Below the pieces are notes generated by a model that was given only the letters and a program-made list of their open reading frames with translations, ran no database searches and was not told the DNA's origin. A program made the position numbers and the translations under genes. This document shows, piece after piece, positions 33,432 to 42,552 of a stretch of DNA of 46,257 nt; position 1 is the first letter of the stretch; each line of letters opens with the position of its first letter. Where the stretch lies: the NCBI GenBank assembly GCA_018238375.1, contig JABCTJ010000064.1, positions 1 to 46,257 on the forward strand. Reading direction: 5' to 3'. Source of the DNA: Candidatus Thorarchaeota archaeon. GTDB taxonomy: Archaea; Asgardarchaeota; Thorarchaeia; Thorarchaeales; Thorarchaeaceae.

Positions 33432-35002
33432 CAGGCACCGCCTCCCTTAGATTGACCAACGCCTTTCATTAGCAATAGTGATAACACTGACAAGACAGCT
33501 TGCACTAAGCCAACCAGAATTATGAAACCAATATTGATGCCAGCTCCCATTCCGATCACAGCTAATGCAAACCAACACATTGACACAACGAGAGAAACGA
33601 TGAGCCCTCGCGAGTTTCTTGCAAGTATCAAGAGGAATGCAGCAATGCTTAGAATGCTCACTACCGCAGAGATGCCAATGAACGTCAACCCAAGCTGAGT
33701 TTCACTCAGCATGCTGAAACTGAAGTAGGCTCCGTAGAGGGCCATAACCATATTAAGTGCGAATACGATTGGTTGGATTGGTCGCGCTTTCTCGGCGCTA
33801 AACCATTTTCCGTAATCTAATGATTGATCTGCCATCCACTGTATGAAACGTGGAGCCGCTACAAAAAGCACAACAAGGCCTTGCATCACACCTACCATCT
33901 CAATCGGCACATGAGCTTGTTGATGCATAGCATTTCCTCCAGCTCTTAAAAAGCCAAAGAAAATCGCAGCCAACAAACAACCAAACGGATTGTTGTTACC
34001 TAACACAGCAACTGTGATTCCGTCGAATCCCAGACCCGGAGACCACCCGTCGTAGAAGCGATGAAGGTTGCCCTGAACCTCAGATGCTCCTGCAAGCCCA
34101 GCGAGGCCGCCGCCAATAGCCAGCGACAAGGCCACGTTCTTTTTCGTATTAATTCCTGCGGTTTCAGCTGCCGCTTCATTTAATCCAACAGCCCTCATTT
34201 CGTAACCCATCACAGTGCGATTCAGAATGAATGCTACAACGAAAACACAGATGATTGCCACGAGGAAACCTGCATGAAGGTAGTTACCCCATATATTTTG
34301 CAGTTCAGCCGTTTCAAGAATTCGTGTTGTTTGGGCATTCCACTGGTACTCGCCGGGTTCTTTCAGCGGCCCAGCGGCCAACCACTGGCAGAACAGAATC
34401 GCAGTGTAGCTCAACATCATTGTCGTAACTACCTCGTGCGCGCCTCTGTAAGCCTTGAGCAGCCCTGGAAGGAATCCCCATAATGCTCCTGCAAGAGCGC
34501 CTGATGCAAGACACACTAAGGGGTGAACCCCGTACGGAAGTGGGATTATGTACCCCAATATCGCGGCGGCCATAGAGCCCATGTAGAGCTGACCTTCGGC
34601 GCCAATATTGAACAAACCACTTTTGAAGACGAAAGCCACAGATAATCCTGTGAGTATCAATGGCGTCGAAAAGAAGAGGACCCTGTCGAATTGCCTTGAC
34701 GCTCCAATGATGAGCGCACTGAAAGCATCATACGAATTATAGCCAGAGAGCTCCATAATAGCAGCACTTGTGATGGCCGCCAGAATAACCGAGAAGAGCG
34801 CCCAGATCACTGGCTTCCAGAAGTTCCAAGTCAGTAGTTTCGCGACTGCGACTATGATTGCCTTGATTGGACGAGGTGCTTCCTCTGCAGTATTAACTAG
34901 TTTGATGCGTATCTGCTCTACGTCGGCCTGAATTCGTGATAGCAGGCCTATTTGAGTTTCATCAGATGGCTCTCGGGTATCTTGCTGACGATTTTCGCTC
35001 AA
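33431..35002 (-). CDS. nupP: BMP-type nucleoside ABC importer, permease 1, with C-terminal membrane extension
   Basis: A 523-residue permease. The conserved core (about 65-390) shows FVFKSGLFNIGAEGQLYMGS, GAHEVVTTMMLSY and RAVGLNEAAAETAGI, as in NupP/YufP proteins of about 350 residues. Two additions stand out: a hydrophilic N-terminal stretch of about 60 residues and a C-terminal block of about 120 residues with four more predicted helices. The start is TTG 35002, overlapping the ATPase stop as TTGA, with GGAGG six bases upstream. It works with the neighbouring permease, ATPase and binding protein. Confidence 0.88.
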   Translation of the reverse strand: MSENRQQDTREPSDETQIGLLSRIQADVEQIRIKLVNTAEEAPRPIKAIIVAVAKLLTWNFWKPVIWALFSVILAAITSAAIMELSGYNSYDAFSALIIGASRQFDRVLFFSTPLILTGLSVAFVFKSGLFNIGAEGQLYMGSMAAAILGYIIPLPYGVHPLVCLASGALAGALWGFLPGLLKAYRGAHEVVTTMMLSYTAILFCQWLAAGPLKEPGEYQWNAQTTRILETAELQNIWGNYLHAGFLVAIICVFVVAFILNRTVMGYEMRAVGLNEAAAETAGINTKKNVALSLAIGGGLAGLAGASEVQGNLHRFYDGWSPGLGFDGITVAVLGNNNPFGCLLAAIFFGFLRAGGNAMHQQAHVPIEMVGVMQGLVVLFVAAPRFIQWMADQSLDYGKWFSAEKARPIQPIVFALNMVMALYGAYFSFSMLSETQLGLTFIGISAVVSILSIAAFLLILARNSRGLIVSLVVSMCWFALAVIGMGAGINIGFIILVGLVQAVLSVLSLLLMKGVGQSKGGGA

Positions 35003-36765
35003 TTGATTGCCTCCATTTGCTCTTCTCCATCTAAATGTCCTGCCATGAGCAGCCCAAGCTCTTGAGCATCCGTTTCATCTGGCATCTTCTCTCCCACTAC
35101 TCGTCCGTCAAACATGATCAGGATGCGATCAGCAACAGACCTTATCTCGTCCAGTTCGGCAGAAACAAGTAGAATAGCAACTCCCTGATCCCGCATCGAA
35201 ATCAAGGTCTTATGGATGAATTCTGTGGCACCAACATCCAGCCCTCTTGTGGGCTGAGCAGCAATCAATAGCTTCGGACTTGATTCCAGTTCCCTAGCTA
35301 CAATAAGCTTCTGCTGATTGCCGCCGGAAAGAGTGCTGGCAAAACTATCAACTCCCGTTGTCTTTATTGAGTAATTCTCCACAAGTTCACTGGAAATACT
35401 TCCGAACGTATCCAATGCCAAAATACCTGGCATAGAAATGAAGGGTGGTCTGTAGTGCCGTCCCAGTATAAGGTTCTCCCCCACGGTAAATGGTAAAATC
35501 AGACCTCTACGGTGACGATCTTCAGGAATATGACTAACTCCAGCTTCTCGCACAAACCGGGGATTCTTGCCTGTTGTATGGATATCACCTACGAATACTG
35601 TTCCGCCCGAGGGCTTTCGAAGGCCAACCAACGCTTCAATAAGCTCAGTCTGGCCATTGCCCTCCACGCCAGCTATTCCAAGTATTTCACCAGCACGGAC
35701 TTGGAAGGAAACACCTCTGACTTTCGACAGTCCTCGATGGTCTTCAACTTCCAATTCATCCACATTGAGAACAATCTCTCCCGGAGTTGCAGGAGGTTTC
35801 TCAACAGTGAAGACAACAGGGCGGCCAACCATCATCTGCGCAAGCTCGCTGGCTGAAGTTTCATCTTTGTTGACGGTTCCTACGAGGGCTCCATCTCGAA
35901 GGACGCTAATCCTGTCGCATAGCGCCATAGGTTCACGGAGCTTGTGAGTGATTAATATGATAGTCTTGCCGCTCTTCCTGAAGGTTTCCAAAGTCACGAA
36001 TAACTCATCAACCTCTTGCGGTGTGAGTACGCTGGTTGGTTCATCAAGAATTAAGATATCTGCCTCACGGTATAGAGTCTTAATCACCTCAACACGCTGC
36101 TGAAGTCCCACTGAGAGGTCTTGAACCTTAGCGTACGGATCAACTGTAAGTCCATTCTCATCTGCAATCCGCTGAATTCTCTTAGCGGCATCATCAAAAC
36201 CAAGAGGTAGAACATCGCCTCCTAATCTTCCAAGCATTCCTCCGAATCGTGCCAGAGTCGCAGAGTTTCCGATTCCTTGAATCGGTCTAATTAGCACCGT
36301 AAGAAAAATTAGGAGTACTGCAGCGCTGAATAGAAATTCAACAAGAGGGAGAAAGAAGTACATGAGAAAGAGCACCAATAGAAACGCCGAAATCATAGCA
36401 AGGGAGTTATCTCGGTCTGGTTTCTTTGAAGCTGGCTCAAGCCCTAGAATCACATTCTCAGTTACCGTTAGTGGAGGAATAAGCTTGAAGTGCTGGTGAA
36501 CCATACCCACACCACGGTCGATGGTGTCCTGTGGCGACTTTGGCTCGACTTCTTCACCTCTAATGATTATGCGTCCTGAGTCCTTTGAAAGAAACCCATA
36601 CAAGATATTCATGATGGTGCTTTTGCCCGCTCCATTTTCCCCTAGCAGACCATGGACTTCGCCCTCGCGGATTCTGAGAGTGATGTCCTTGTTTGCTTGG
36701 ATTCCCCCGGGAAACGTCTTGTTTATCCCGATAAGCTCAACAGCGTACCTGCCTTCTTGTTCCAT
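34999..36765 (-). CDS. nupO: BMP-type nucleoside ABC importer, tandem ATPase with an inserted membrane hairpin
   Basis: A 588-residue double nucleotide-binding protein. NBD1: Walker A GENGAGKST (42-50), Q-loop VHQHF with Q91, signature LSVGLQQR (217-224), Walker B LILDEP. NBD2: degenerate P-loop GVEGNGQTE, signature LSGGNQQK, AAQPTRGLD, as is usual for sugar/nucleoside-type ATPases. The odd part is residues 110-190, between Q-loop and signature: where relatives have a short charged helix, this protein has two strongly hydrophobic stretches (about 122-139 and 141-159), split by a proline, then a glycine-rich linker. It should otherwise act as the energy source of the importer. ATG 36765 has GAGGT seven bases upstream. 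Confidence 0.92.
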   Translation of the reverse strand: MEQEGRYAVELIGINKTFPGGIQANKDITLRIREGEVHGLLGENGAGKSTIMNILYGFLSKDSGRIIIRGEEVEPKSPQDTIDRGVGMVHQHFKLIPPLTVTENVILGLEPASKKPDRDNSLAMISAFLLVLFLMYFFLPLVEFLFSAAVLLIFLTVLIRPIQGIGNSATLARFGGMLGRLGGDVLPLGFDDAAKRIQRIADENGLTVDPYAKVQDLSVGLQQRVEVIKTLYREADILILDEPTSVLTPQEVDELFVTLETFRKSGKTIILITHKLREPMALCDRISVLRDGALVGTVNKDETSASELAQMMVGRPVVFTVEKPPATPGEIVLNVDELEVEDHRGLSKVRGVSFQVRAGEILGIAGVEGNGQTELIEALVGLRKPSGGTVFVGDIHTTGKNPRFVREAGVSHIPEDRHRRGLILPFTVGENLILGRHYRPPFISMPGILALDTFGSISSELVENYSIKTTGVDSFASTLSGGNQQKLIVARELESSPKLLIAAQPTRGLDVGATEFIHKTLISMRDQGVAILLVSAELDEIRSVADRILIMFDGRVVGEKMPDETDAQELGLLMAGHLDGEEQMEAIN

Positions 36766-36870
36766 TCCACTGACCTCTGTCTTCCTGAGATGAGATACGG
36801 TTGCGTCAAGGCTGAAACGTCGCGGTATTTAACATGTAGGGATAGAGATAGAGCTATCGAACGGTAATGC

Positions 36871-36905
36871 AATAAAAAGGAAGAAGAGAGGCGTTATGCC
36901 TCTCT
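36871..36905 (-). terminator. Hairpin and T-run between binding-protein and ATPase genes
   Basis: AGAGAGGC (36885-36892) pairs perfectly with GCCTCTCT (36898-36905) around GTTAT. On the minus strand it is followed by TCTTCCTTTTTATT. It lies 14 bases past the binding-protein stop and before the ATPase, so it may end most transcripts after the binding-protein gene and let a fraction read through, giving more binding protein than transporter. Confidence 0.6.
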
Positions 36906-36918
36906 AGATATTCGTAAA

Positions 36919-38016
36919 TTATGTCCAGTAGATCTCATCTGGGACGACGACGGTGCCGGCTATGATGGCAGCCTTGAGAGTATTGATCTCAGTTATGATG
37001 GCAGGGGCGATCACTAGGAGATCCTCATTGATCTCGTAGTCAATGCCACCGTTGGATAGACTGAAGAACATTAGACCTCCAGTGTATGTGTCATCAACGA
37101 CCTGTTCAATTACGTTGTAGACTGCAACATCAACTCTCTTCAGCATCGATGTCATGACCAGTGTTGGAGCCACAGGATATTCCGGATCCACGCAACCAAG
37201 GTACATCTGTGGACTGTCGACACCAATCGCCCAAGTACGGTAAGCGTGAGAAATATTGTTCGCCTTCGCACTGGCAATGACTCCGAGACCAGACCGCCCT
37301 GCAGCTGCGAATATCACGTCCGTTCCTGCAGCATACATTCCGTTCGCCAGAGTCTGACCCAAGCCTGGGTCAGCCCAATGGCCCACGTAAGCGATTGTGT
37401 GGTTGATGCCTTCGTTTGTGTAGTTTGCACCAAATACGTATCCAGCTGCAAACTTGTTAATCAACGGGATGTCCATTCCACCAACGAAACCGACCATGTT
37501 TGTGTCAGTCATCAGTCCAGCCATCGCACCGACTAAGGCTGAGCCCTCATGCTCATTGAAGAGCAAGGACGTAACGTTTGGATAAGTCGCTGGGTCAATG
37601 TACATGTCAACAATAGCCATGTATTGGTTTGGATAATCCTCAGCAACTGCCATCACCGCATCTGCTTGATCAAAGCCAATGCTAATGATGAGGTCATAGG
37701 GTTCGTCATAATCGGTATGCTCCGCATATGAACGAAGGTATCCCTCGTATTCCGTTATTGATGTTGGCTCAACATACGTATAGTTGATGCTAAGCTCTGT
37801 TACGGCATCATCCGCTCCCTGCTTACAGCCGTCATTAAACGACTTGTCACCGAGACCACCTGTGGCGAATACAATGGCAACATCGTATGGATTTTCCACA
37901 AATTCGTCTGGCGGCGGAGCGAATGGATCGTATATTATTATATAGGCCCCAACTGCACCAATTCCGATTATTACAATCAGAATGCCAGCAATCAAGCCTT
38001 TATTTTGAAAACTCAT
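36919..38016 (-). CDS. nupN: BMP-family nucleoside-binding protein
   Basis: A 365-residue extracellular binding protein of the basic membrane protein (BMP/PnrA) family. An N-terminal membrane helix (about 7-29) anchors it; there is no lipobox cysteine. GGLGDKSFNDGCKQGA (around 53-68) is the family signature, and the later GVDSPQ and SLSNGGIDYE segments are also typical. Relatives bind purine nucleosides. ATG 38016 has AGGAG about eight bases upstream. It is the first gene of the importer operon, separated from the ATPase by a terminator-like hairpin. Confidence 0.92.
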   Translation of the reverse strand: MSFQNKGLIAGILIVIIGIGAVGAYIIIYDPFAPPPDEFVENPYDVAIVFATGGLGDKSFNDGCKQGADDAVTELSINYTYVEPTSITEYEGYLRSYAEHTDYDEPYDLIISIGFDQADAVMAVAEDYPNQYMAIVDMYIDPATYPNVTSLLFNEHEGSALVGAMAGLMTDTNMVGFVGGMDIPLINKFAAGYVFGANYTNEGINHTIAYVGHWADPGLGQTLANGMYAAGTDVIFAAAGRSGLGVIASAKANNISHAYRTWAIGVDSPQMYLGCVDPEYPVAPTLVMTSMLKRVDVAVYNVIEQVVDDTYTGGLMFFSLSNGGIDYEINEDLLVIAPAIITEINTLKAAIIAGTVVVPDEIYWT

Positions 38017-38241
38017 TCTCTATGCTCCTAATGCATTAGGCCGAGAAACTGAAAACGCCAGTTGCACTGGGCATATCTAGCGTCTCGACTTGTCCTTAAG
38101 CCGCGCAAGGTCTTAAAAAACTCATTGACCCCTGATAATTGGTGTAAATGGATTCGTCAATTCCCGTACGGACATTCATTCAAGCCGCTATTTGAGGTCA
38201 CGCCACAATACTCAAAGGACAGAGCAAGTCCATTGCTGTCC

Positions 38242-38976
38242 ATGAGCGTGCACACTGAGAAACTAGGTGACGACACTCAAAGGACCATCATCATGATTCA
38301 TGGAGCTGGAGGTTCCACTGCAACATGGTTTTTGCAACACAGAGGTCTTTCAGACGGGCTGCATGTGGTCGCGCTTGACCTTAATGGTCATGGCAGAACT
38401 CAAGACCGGTTGGATGAGAACCTTGTGGATTCATACCTTGAGGATATTGACTCGGTTGCAGCACAATACGAAAAACCAATTATTGCAGGGCACTCGATGG
38501 GTGGCGCACTCGCACAGCTCTACGCTCTTCAGAATTTGGACCGATTAAGCGGTCTGGTTCTCGTGGCAACCGGAGCAAAGCTTAGAGTATCCAACATGGT
38601 GTTTGAACTTCTTGACACCGATTTCGAGGGTTATTTAGGTGCTGTTGAGGAATTCATGTTTCACAAGAACACTTCAAAAGAACTCATAGAGGCTTCAATT
38701 GCTGAAGTCCGCAAGTGTCCTGTGCCGATAATCCGTCGTGATTTCGAGCTATGCAATGCGTTCAGTGTCATGGACCGGCTAAAGAAAATACAAATTCCCA
38801 CGCTCATCATAGTGGGAGCGCAGGATATGATGACACCGGTGAAGTACTCTCAATACCTGCTTAGCCAAATAGAGAATTCAAAGCTACTTGTTATCGAGAA
38901 TGCAGGGCACAGTGTAATGCTGGAACAATCCTCGAAGGTCAATCAAGAAATACTCTCGTGGGCTAACAATCTCTAG
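38242..38976 (+). CDS. Alpha/beta hydrolase
   Basis: A 244-residue serine hydrolase. IHGAGGSTATW forms the oxyanion-hole region, GHSMGG the nucleophile elbow, GAQDMMTP the acid and NAGHSVML the histidine, so the triad is complete. The short cap domain near 130-175 is helical. The substrate is unknown; esters or lactones are likely. ATG 38242 gives the usual N-terminus; the frame is open back to 38062, but that stretch has no family resemblance and no ribosome site. It converges with the SnoaL-like gene. Confidence 0.85.
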   Translation: MSVHTEKLGDDTQRTIIMIHGAGGSTATWFLQHRGLSDGLHVVALDLNGHGRTQDRLDENLVDSYLEDIDSVAAQYEKPIIAGHSMGGALAQLYALQNLDRLSGLVLVATGAKLRVSNMVFELLDTDFEGYLGAVEEFMFHKNTSKELIEASIAEVRKCPVPIIRRDFELCNAFSVMDRLKKIQIPTLIIVGAQDMMTPVKYSQYLLSQIENSKLLVIENAGHSVMLEQSSKVNQEILSWANNL

Positions 38977-38996
38977 TTCACCAAGTAACTCAATAT

Positions 38997-39389
38997 CTAC
39001 ACGTGTTTCTGTTTCTTAATTGCTGCAACAAGACGCGTTTGGTCGAAATACACCTCGTTCCTGCAAATCCTACGTCCCCTCAGCTCCACAATATCAAGAC
39101 CCTTCTCATTGATGATTCTTTCACCTACGGGAATGGTGCACTCCCACTTGAGGATACAGCCCTTTTCAGTTGGAATAATTTCAAGTGGTTCCCAAGTCCA
39201 ATCCGGGTTAGCGGCCAGTATCTTTTCAAAATAGGGCAGGATTTCTTTGTGTCCACGAAGTCCTTTGCGATTCGCCGGATCTATATAGAGAGCGTCTTCT
39301 GTGTAGAACTTAATCAACTTCTCAGGCATGTTTCCGGTCCAGTGTTCAAGCCATTCGCTGCAGAACTCAGCCAATTCAATATTGTCCAT
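38997..39389 (-). CDS. SnoaL/NTF2-like small protein
   Basis: A 130-residue protein with the cone-shaped NTF2/SnoaL fold pattern: N-terminal helices (ELAEFCSEWLEHWTGN), FYTEDALYIDPANRKGLRGH, then strands WEPLEIIPTEKG and ILKWECTIPVGE, ending ICRNEVYFDQTRLV. Members are polyketide cyclases, isomerases or binding proteins, so no reaction can be named. ATG 39389 has GGAGG about nine bases upstream. It follows the LRR gene by 30 bases on the same strand and may be co-transcribed. Confidence 0.8.
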   Translation of the reverse strand: MDNIELAEFCSEWLEHWTGNMPEKLIKFYTEDALYIDPANRKGLRGHKEILPYFEKILAANPDWTWEPLEIIPTEKGCILKWECTIPVGERIINEKGLDIVELRGRRICRNEVYFDQTRLVAAIKKQKHV

Positions 39390-39419
39390 AATAGCTTTCC
39401 TCCAAGGGGGATCCATCGC

Positions 39420-40976
39420 TCAGATCCAATCAATCCCATCACCTTCAATGAGCATACCAAGTGCCATTGGCAGGATTGCTGAGCTCGAGAGTGCCACCTT
39501 CGCAGTCGGCTTAATGTGATATGGCAAATCCAATCCTTGCAATGCTGGACATGAGAAGAGTGGGCTAAGATCAAGAGATTCGAACCTGTTAGCGGATATG
39601 TCAAGGATTGTTAGATTCTCGCATTTTGAAAGCGGCACCAGGTCTATTCGCTTTAGGTTATTACCAGAGAGCGATAGAATCTCAAGGCTTGAGCAGTATG
39701 CAAGAGGACCTAGGTTAACCCTTTCAAAGCTGTTTCCATTTAGAAACAGCTTCTCTAAACCTGTCAGCTTCGCAAGAGGGCTGAGACCAATTTCAGTAAG
39801 ATGATTGCCATCAAGACGCAATGTTTCTAGTTTTCGACATCTTTTCAACGGGTCCAAATCAATCTTGGTGATTCGATTGCTACTTATGTCAAGTTCATGC
39901 ATTTCTCGACAATTCGTTATGGGTTCCAAATCTATAGCATTTAGCTCATTGCCATCAATGCTTAGTCGCTCAAGTTCAGGGCAAGCTGCTAAAGCCGCGA
40001 GATTGATAGTGGCCAGCTTGTTTTTGAACAGAGTTAGAGATTTCAGATGAGAGCATCCTCTTAATGCTGCTAAGTTAATGGATTGGAGTAGGTTATTACT
40101 CAGATGGAGATATAGCAGCTCCGTGCATTTGTTCATAGGACTAAGGTCGACTTCAACTAACCTGTTGTCGGCTAGGTTGAGTTCAACAAGTTTGGAGCAC
40201 CCGCTTAGAGGAACGAGATCAATCTTTGCTAGCGCGTTTACATCCAGACGTACTATTGCCAGACGTTTGCTTGCACCCATCGGACTGAGATCGATTGATG
40301 CTAGCCTATTGCTATGAAGCAGAAGACTCTCCAGATACGTGCTTTTCTCCAACGGTCTGAGATTGACTCCCGTTAGTTGATTCATCGACAAATCAAGTAC
40401 AGTCAAGTCTGACCAATTAGCAACAGGCCTCAAATCGATGAAGGCCAAATTATTGATATTCAGGAAAAACTTTGTTAGGTTAAGGCACCCGGCAAGTGGC
40501 CAAAGGGGCACGTCTGTGAGTTGATTTCCATCCAAGTCTATTCGCTTCAATTTTGAACAATGCGACAAAGGTTCGAGTTTTATTTCATTGATAATATTTG
40601 AAGAAAGGTCGATGATTTCAAGTCGGGGGCACTTCGAAAGGGAAGCCAGGTCTATTGTGCTTAGATTATTGGCTTCGAGGTCCACGCTTCGAAGATCTGG
40701 ACAAGAAGACAAGGGTGCGAGGCTTATGGTTGCTAGGCTGTTATTGTCAAGGTCGAGCGCCTGTAGCTGAGTGCATTGAGCTAGAGGTGATAGGTCCAAT
40801 GAAGTCAAGTGATTCGCTCTAATAACGAGGGTCTTTAGATTTTTCAGCTTGGCTATGGGTGTTAGGTCGATGCGCGATATTTTCCTAGAGGAGAGGTCGA
40901 TTGTACCTGTTTCTTCAGGAACGCTCGCACCCTTCTGTTCTCCATGAATGTCAGTCCAGATAATCTCAACTGTCAT
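39420..40976 (-). CDS. Leucine-rich-repeat protein, about 19 repeats
   Basis: A 518-residue protein made almost wholly of 24-residue leucine-rich repeats with consensus LxxLDLxxNxLxxIDLxPLxxCxx. About 19 copies run from residue 25 to 480 and would form a solenoid with an asparagine ladder and a cysteine near each turn. The first 20 residues and the last 30 differ and act as caps. No signal peptide or membrane segment is present, so it is cytosolic and presumably binds a protein partner. ATG 40976 has GGGGA about seven bases upstream; GTG 40991 is an alternative. No partner is obvious; SnoaL-like and MFS genes flank it. Confidence 0.9.
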   Translation of the reverse strand: MTVEIIWTDIHGEQKGASVPEETGTIDLSSRKISRIDLTPIAKLKNLKTLVIRANHLTSLDLSPLAQCTQLQALDLDNNSLATISLAPLSSCPDLRSVDLEANNLSTIDLASLSKCPRLEIIDLSSNIINEIKLEPLSHCSKLKRIDLDGNQLTDVPLWPLAGCLNLTKFFLNINNLAFIDLRPVANWSDLTVLDLSMNQLTGVNLRPLEKSTYLESLLLHSNRLASIDLSPMGASKRLAIVRLDVNALAKIDLVPLSGCSKLVELNLADNRLVEVDLSPMNKCTELLYLHLSNNLLQSINLAALRGCSHLKSLTLFKNKLATINLAALAACPELERLSIDGNELNAIDLEPITNCREMHELDISSNRITKIDLDPLKRCRKLETLRLDGNHLTEIGLSPLAKLTGLEKLFLNGNSFERVNLGPLAYCSSLEILSLSGNNLKRIDLVPLSKCENLTILDISANRFESLDLSPLFSCPALQGLDLPYHIKPTAKVALSSSAILPMALGMLIEGDGIDWI

Positions 40977-41170
40977 AACGCAAATCCCCACGAATTGGCA
41001 ACACAGGATATTGTATCGGTCGTTCTTAATTGTTGCTTAACCGCGATTACCCGAATCATGGCGGGGATTCTGCAGTCTATTCATGGGGCTGAGTCTTCAA
41101 TTCCGCACTGATATATACAGGTGTGCGCTCTGGTAGAGGTATTCAAAGCTTCAATTGAGGAGAGTAAAGA

Positions 41171-42514
41171 ATGGAACCTGATACAGCAGTACCAGCTACT
41201 CGTAAAGAACGCTGGTCATGGTACATGTACGATTTCGCGAATACAAGCTTCTCTGTGCTGATGGTAACCGCATTATTCCCATTGTATTTCATAAGCCTCT
41301 TTGTCGATGCCGGCTTACCTGAAGCGCTGGGAACAGCTTGGTGGGGATATGCTGGAAGCATCACGATGCTCATAATAGCCATATCATCACCCGTGCTTGG
41401 AGCAATCGCTGATCATTCAGGGTCAAAGAAGAAGTTCCTGTACGCGTACACAATCCTGTGTGTCGTCTTCAATGCGTTGCTCTTCTTTGCGACTGTAACA
41501 TTTCTTGGTCCTTCAGTCTGGGTATGGGCGTGGGTTATTTTCATCATAGCCAATATTGGCTTTCAGGGAGCTCTTCCGTTCTATAACGCATGGCTTCCAG
41601 AGATAAGTACCGAAGAAAACATCGGACGGATTGGCGGCAATGGTTGGGCTGCGGGGTATGTGGGAGCATTGCTTACTATAATCATCGCTCTCGTCAGTAC
41701 GCTGATGCTTGCGGACCAACCGACTTTACCATTTCTTTTCGGAGCTTTATTTTTTGGTATTTTTGGTTTTCCTGCCATTATGGGTCTGAAGAATCGGCCA
41801 CCCAAGCAATATCCTGGAGAAGAAGACAAGAGTTCCATAGATATCGGGTTTTCAAGGGTCCGCAAAACTCTGAAGGAGATACGAACTTACGAAGGAGTGC
41901 CTCGCTTCCTAGTTGCATACTTCCTCTTTTCTGATGCAATTACAACTGTCATCTATTATGCAGCGATTTTCGGACAGGTTGTTTACGGATTCTCAATCAC
42001 GGATATATTGATCTTCTTCGCAGTGACTCAGCTTGCTGCGATACCTGGAGCCTTTATCTTCGGGTGGATTGGCGACAAGATTGGTACGAAAAAGACGTTG
42101 ATAATCAGCCTATTCATCTGGATTATAGCGCTCTTTATTGCATTCTTCGGAGTGCCATATGGACAAATAGTATGGTGGATTGTCGGCATGATTGCTGGCG
42201 TGGGAATGGGGTCCTCTCAAAGCACCGCACGCTCTATGTACGGTCAATTCATCCCTGAGGAGAAGAAGAGCGAGATGTATGGCTTTTATGCTCTGACTGG
42301 CAAGTTTGCCGCGATTCTCGGTCCATTCTTTTATGCGACTATTATATTGCTTGGCGCAGGCGCTGGCCTTAGTGCCGTTGACCAGCACCTCTACGCTATG
42401 GTAGCTCTTGCGAGCTTCTTTGTGGTCGGAGCACTGGTCATGATAGGTGTTAAGCAGCCTGTCAAGGGGAAAACGCAGGTCTACATAGAGAATGATTTAG
42501 CAGCAGGTGCCTAG
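41171..42514 (+). CDS. MFS transporter of the UMF1 (Atg22-like) family
   Basis: A 447-residue transporter with about twelve membrane helices. WSWYMYDFANTSFS at the N-terminus is the family hallmark; DHSGSKKKFLYAYT is the loop 2-3 motif. Relatives include yeast vacuolar Atg22 amino-acid exporters and many uncharacterised prokaryotic proteins. ATG 41171 is preceded by GAGGAGAG. A TATA-like GATATATAC at 41110-41118 would start the message near 41140. It has its own terminator, so it is a single-gene unit. Confidence 0.9.
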   Translation: MEPDTAVPATRKERWSWYMYDFANTSFSVLMVTALFPLYFISLFVDAGLPEALGTAWWGYAGSITMLIIAISSPVLGAIADHSGSKKKFLYAYTILCVVFNALLFFATVTFLGPSVWVWAWVIFIIANIGFQGALPFYNAWLPEISTEENIGRIGGNGWAAGYVGALLTIIIALVSTLMLADQPTLPFLFGALFFGIFGFPAIMGLKNRPPKQYPGEEDKSSIDIGFSRVRKTLKEIRTYEGVPRFLVAYFLFSDAITTVIYYAAIFGQVVYGFSITDILIFFAVTQLAAIPGAFIFGWIGDKIGTKKTLIISLFIWIIALFIAFFGVPYGQIVWWIVGMIAGVGMGSSQSTARSMYGQFIPEEKKSEMYGFYALTGKFAAILGPFFYATIILLGAGAGLSAVDQHLYAMVALASFFVVGALVMIGVKQPVKGKTQVYIENDLAAGA

Positions 42515-42522
42515 ATCAATGT

Positions 42523-42552
42523 GAGGGGGGACACCCCCTCCCTTCTTGTTTT
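42523..42552 (+). terminator. Intrinsic terminator after the UMF1-type transporter
   Basis: GAGGGGG (42523-42529) pairs with CCCCCTC (42534-42540) around GACA and is followed by CCTTCTTGTTTT. It begins nine bases after the stop codon. Confidence 0.7.

Noticed and set aside
34314-34514. Short open frame inside the permease gene on the same strand
   Set aside because: It is a frame shadow within a continuous conserved permease reading frame.
38062-38241. In-frame extension of the alpha/beta hydrolase by 60 residues
   Set aside because: There is no ribosome site, no signal peptide and no similarity to hydrolase N-termini; the fold is complete from ATG 38242.
39598-40770. Several plus-strand open frames opposite the LRR gene
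   Set aside because: They repeat with the 72-base period of the LRR gene and are basic, serine/arginine-rich shadows; not genes.
39420-40976. Regular 72-base periodicity considered as a CRISPR or DNA repeat array
   Set aside because: The period equals 24 codons of protein repeats, the units are diverged at DNA level and there are no constant repeats with unique spacers.
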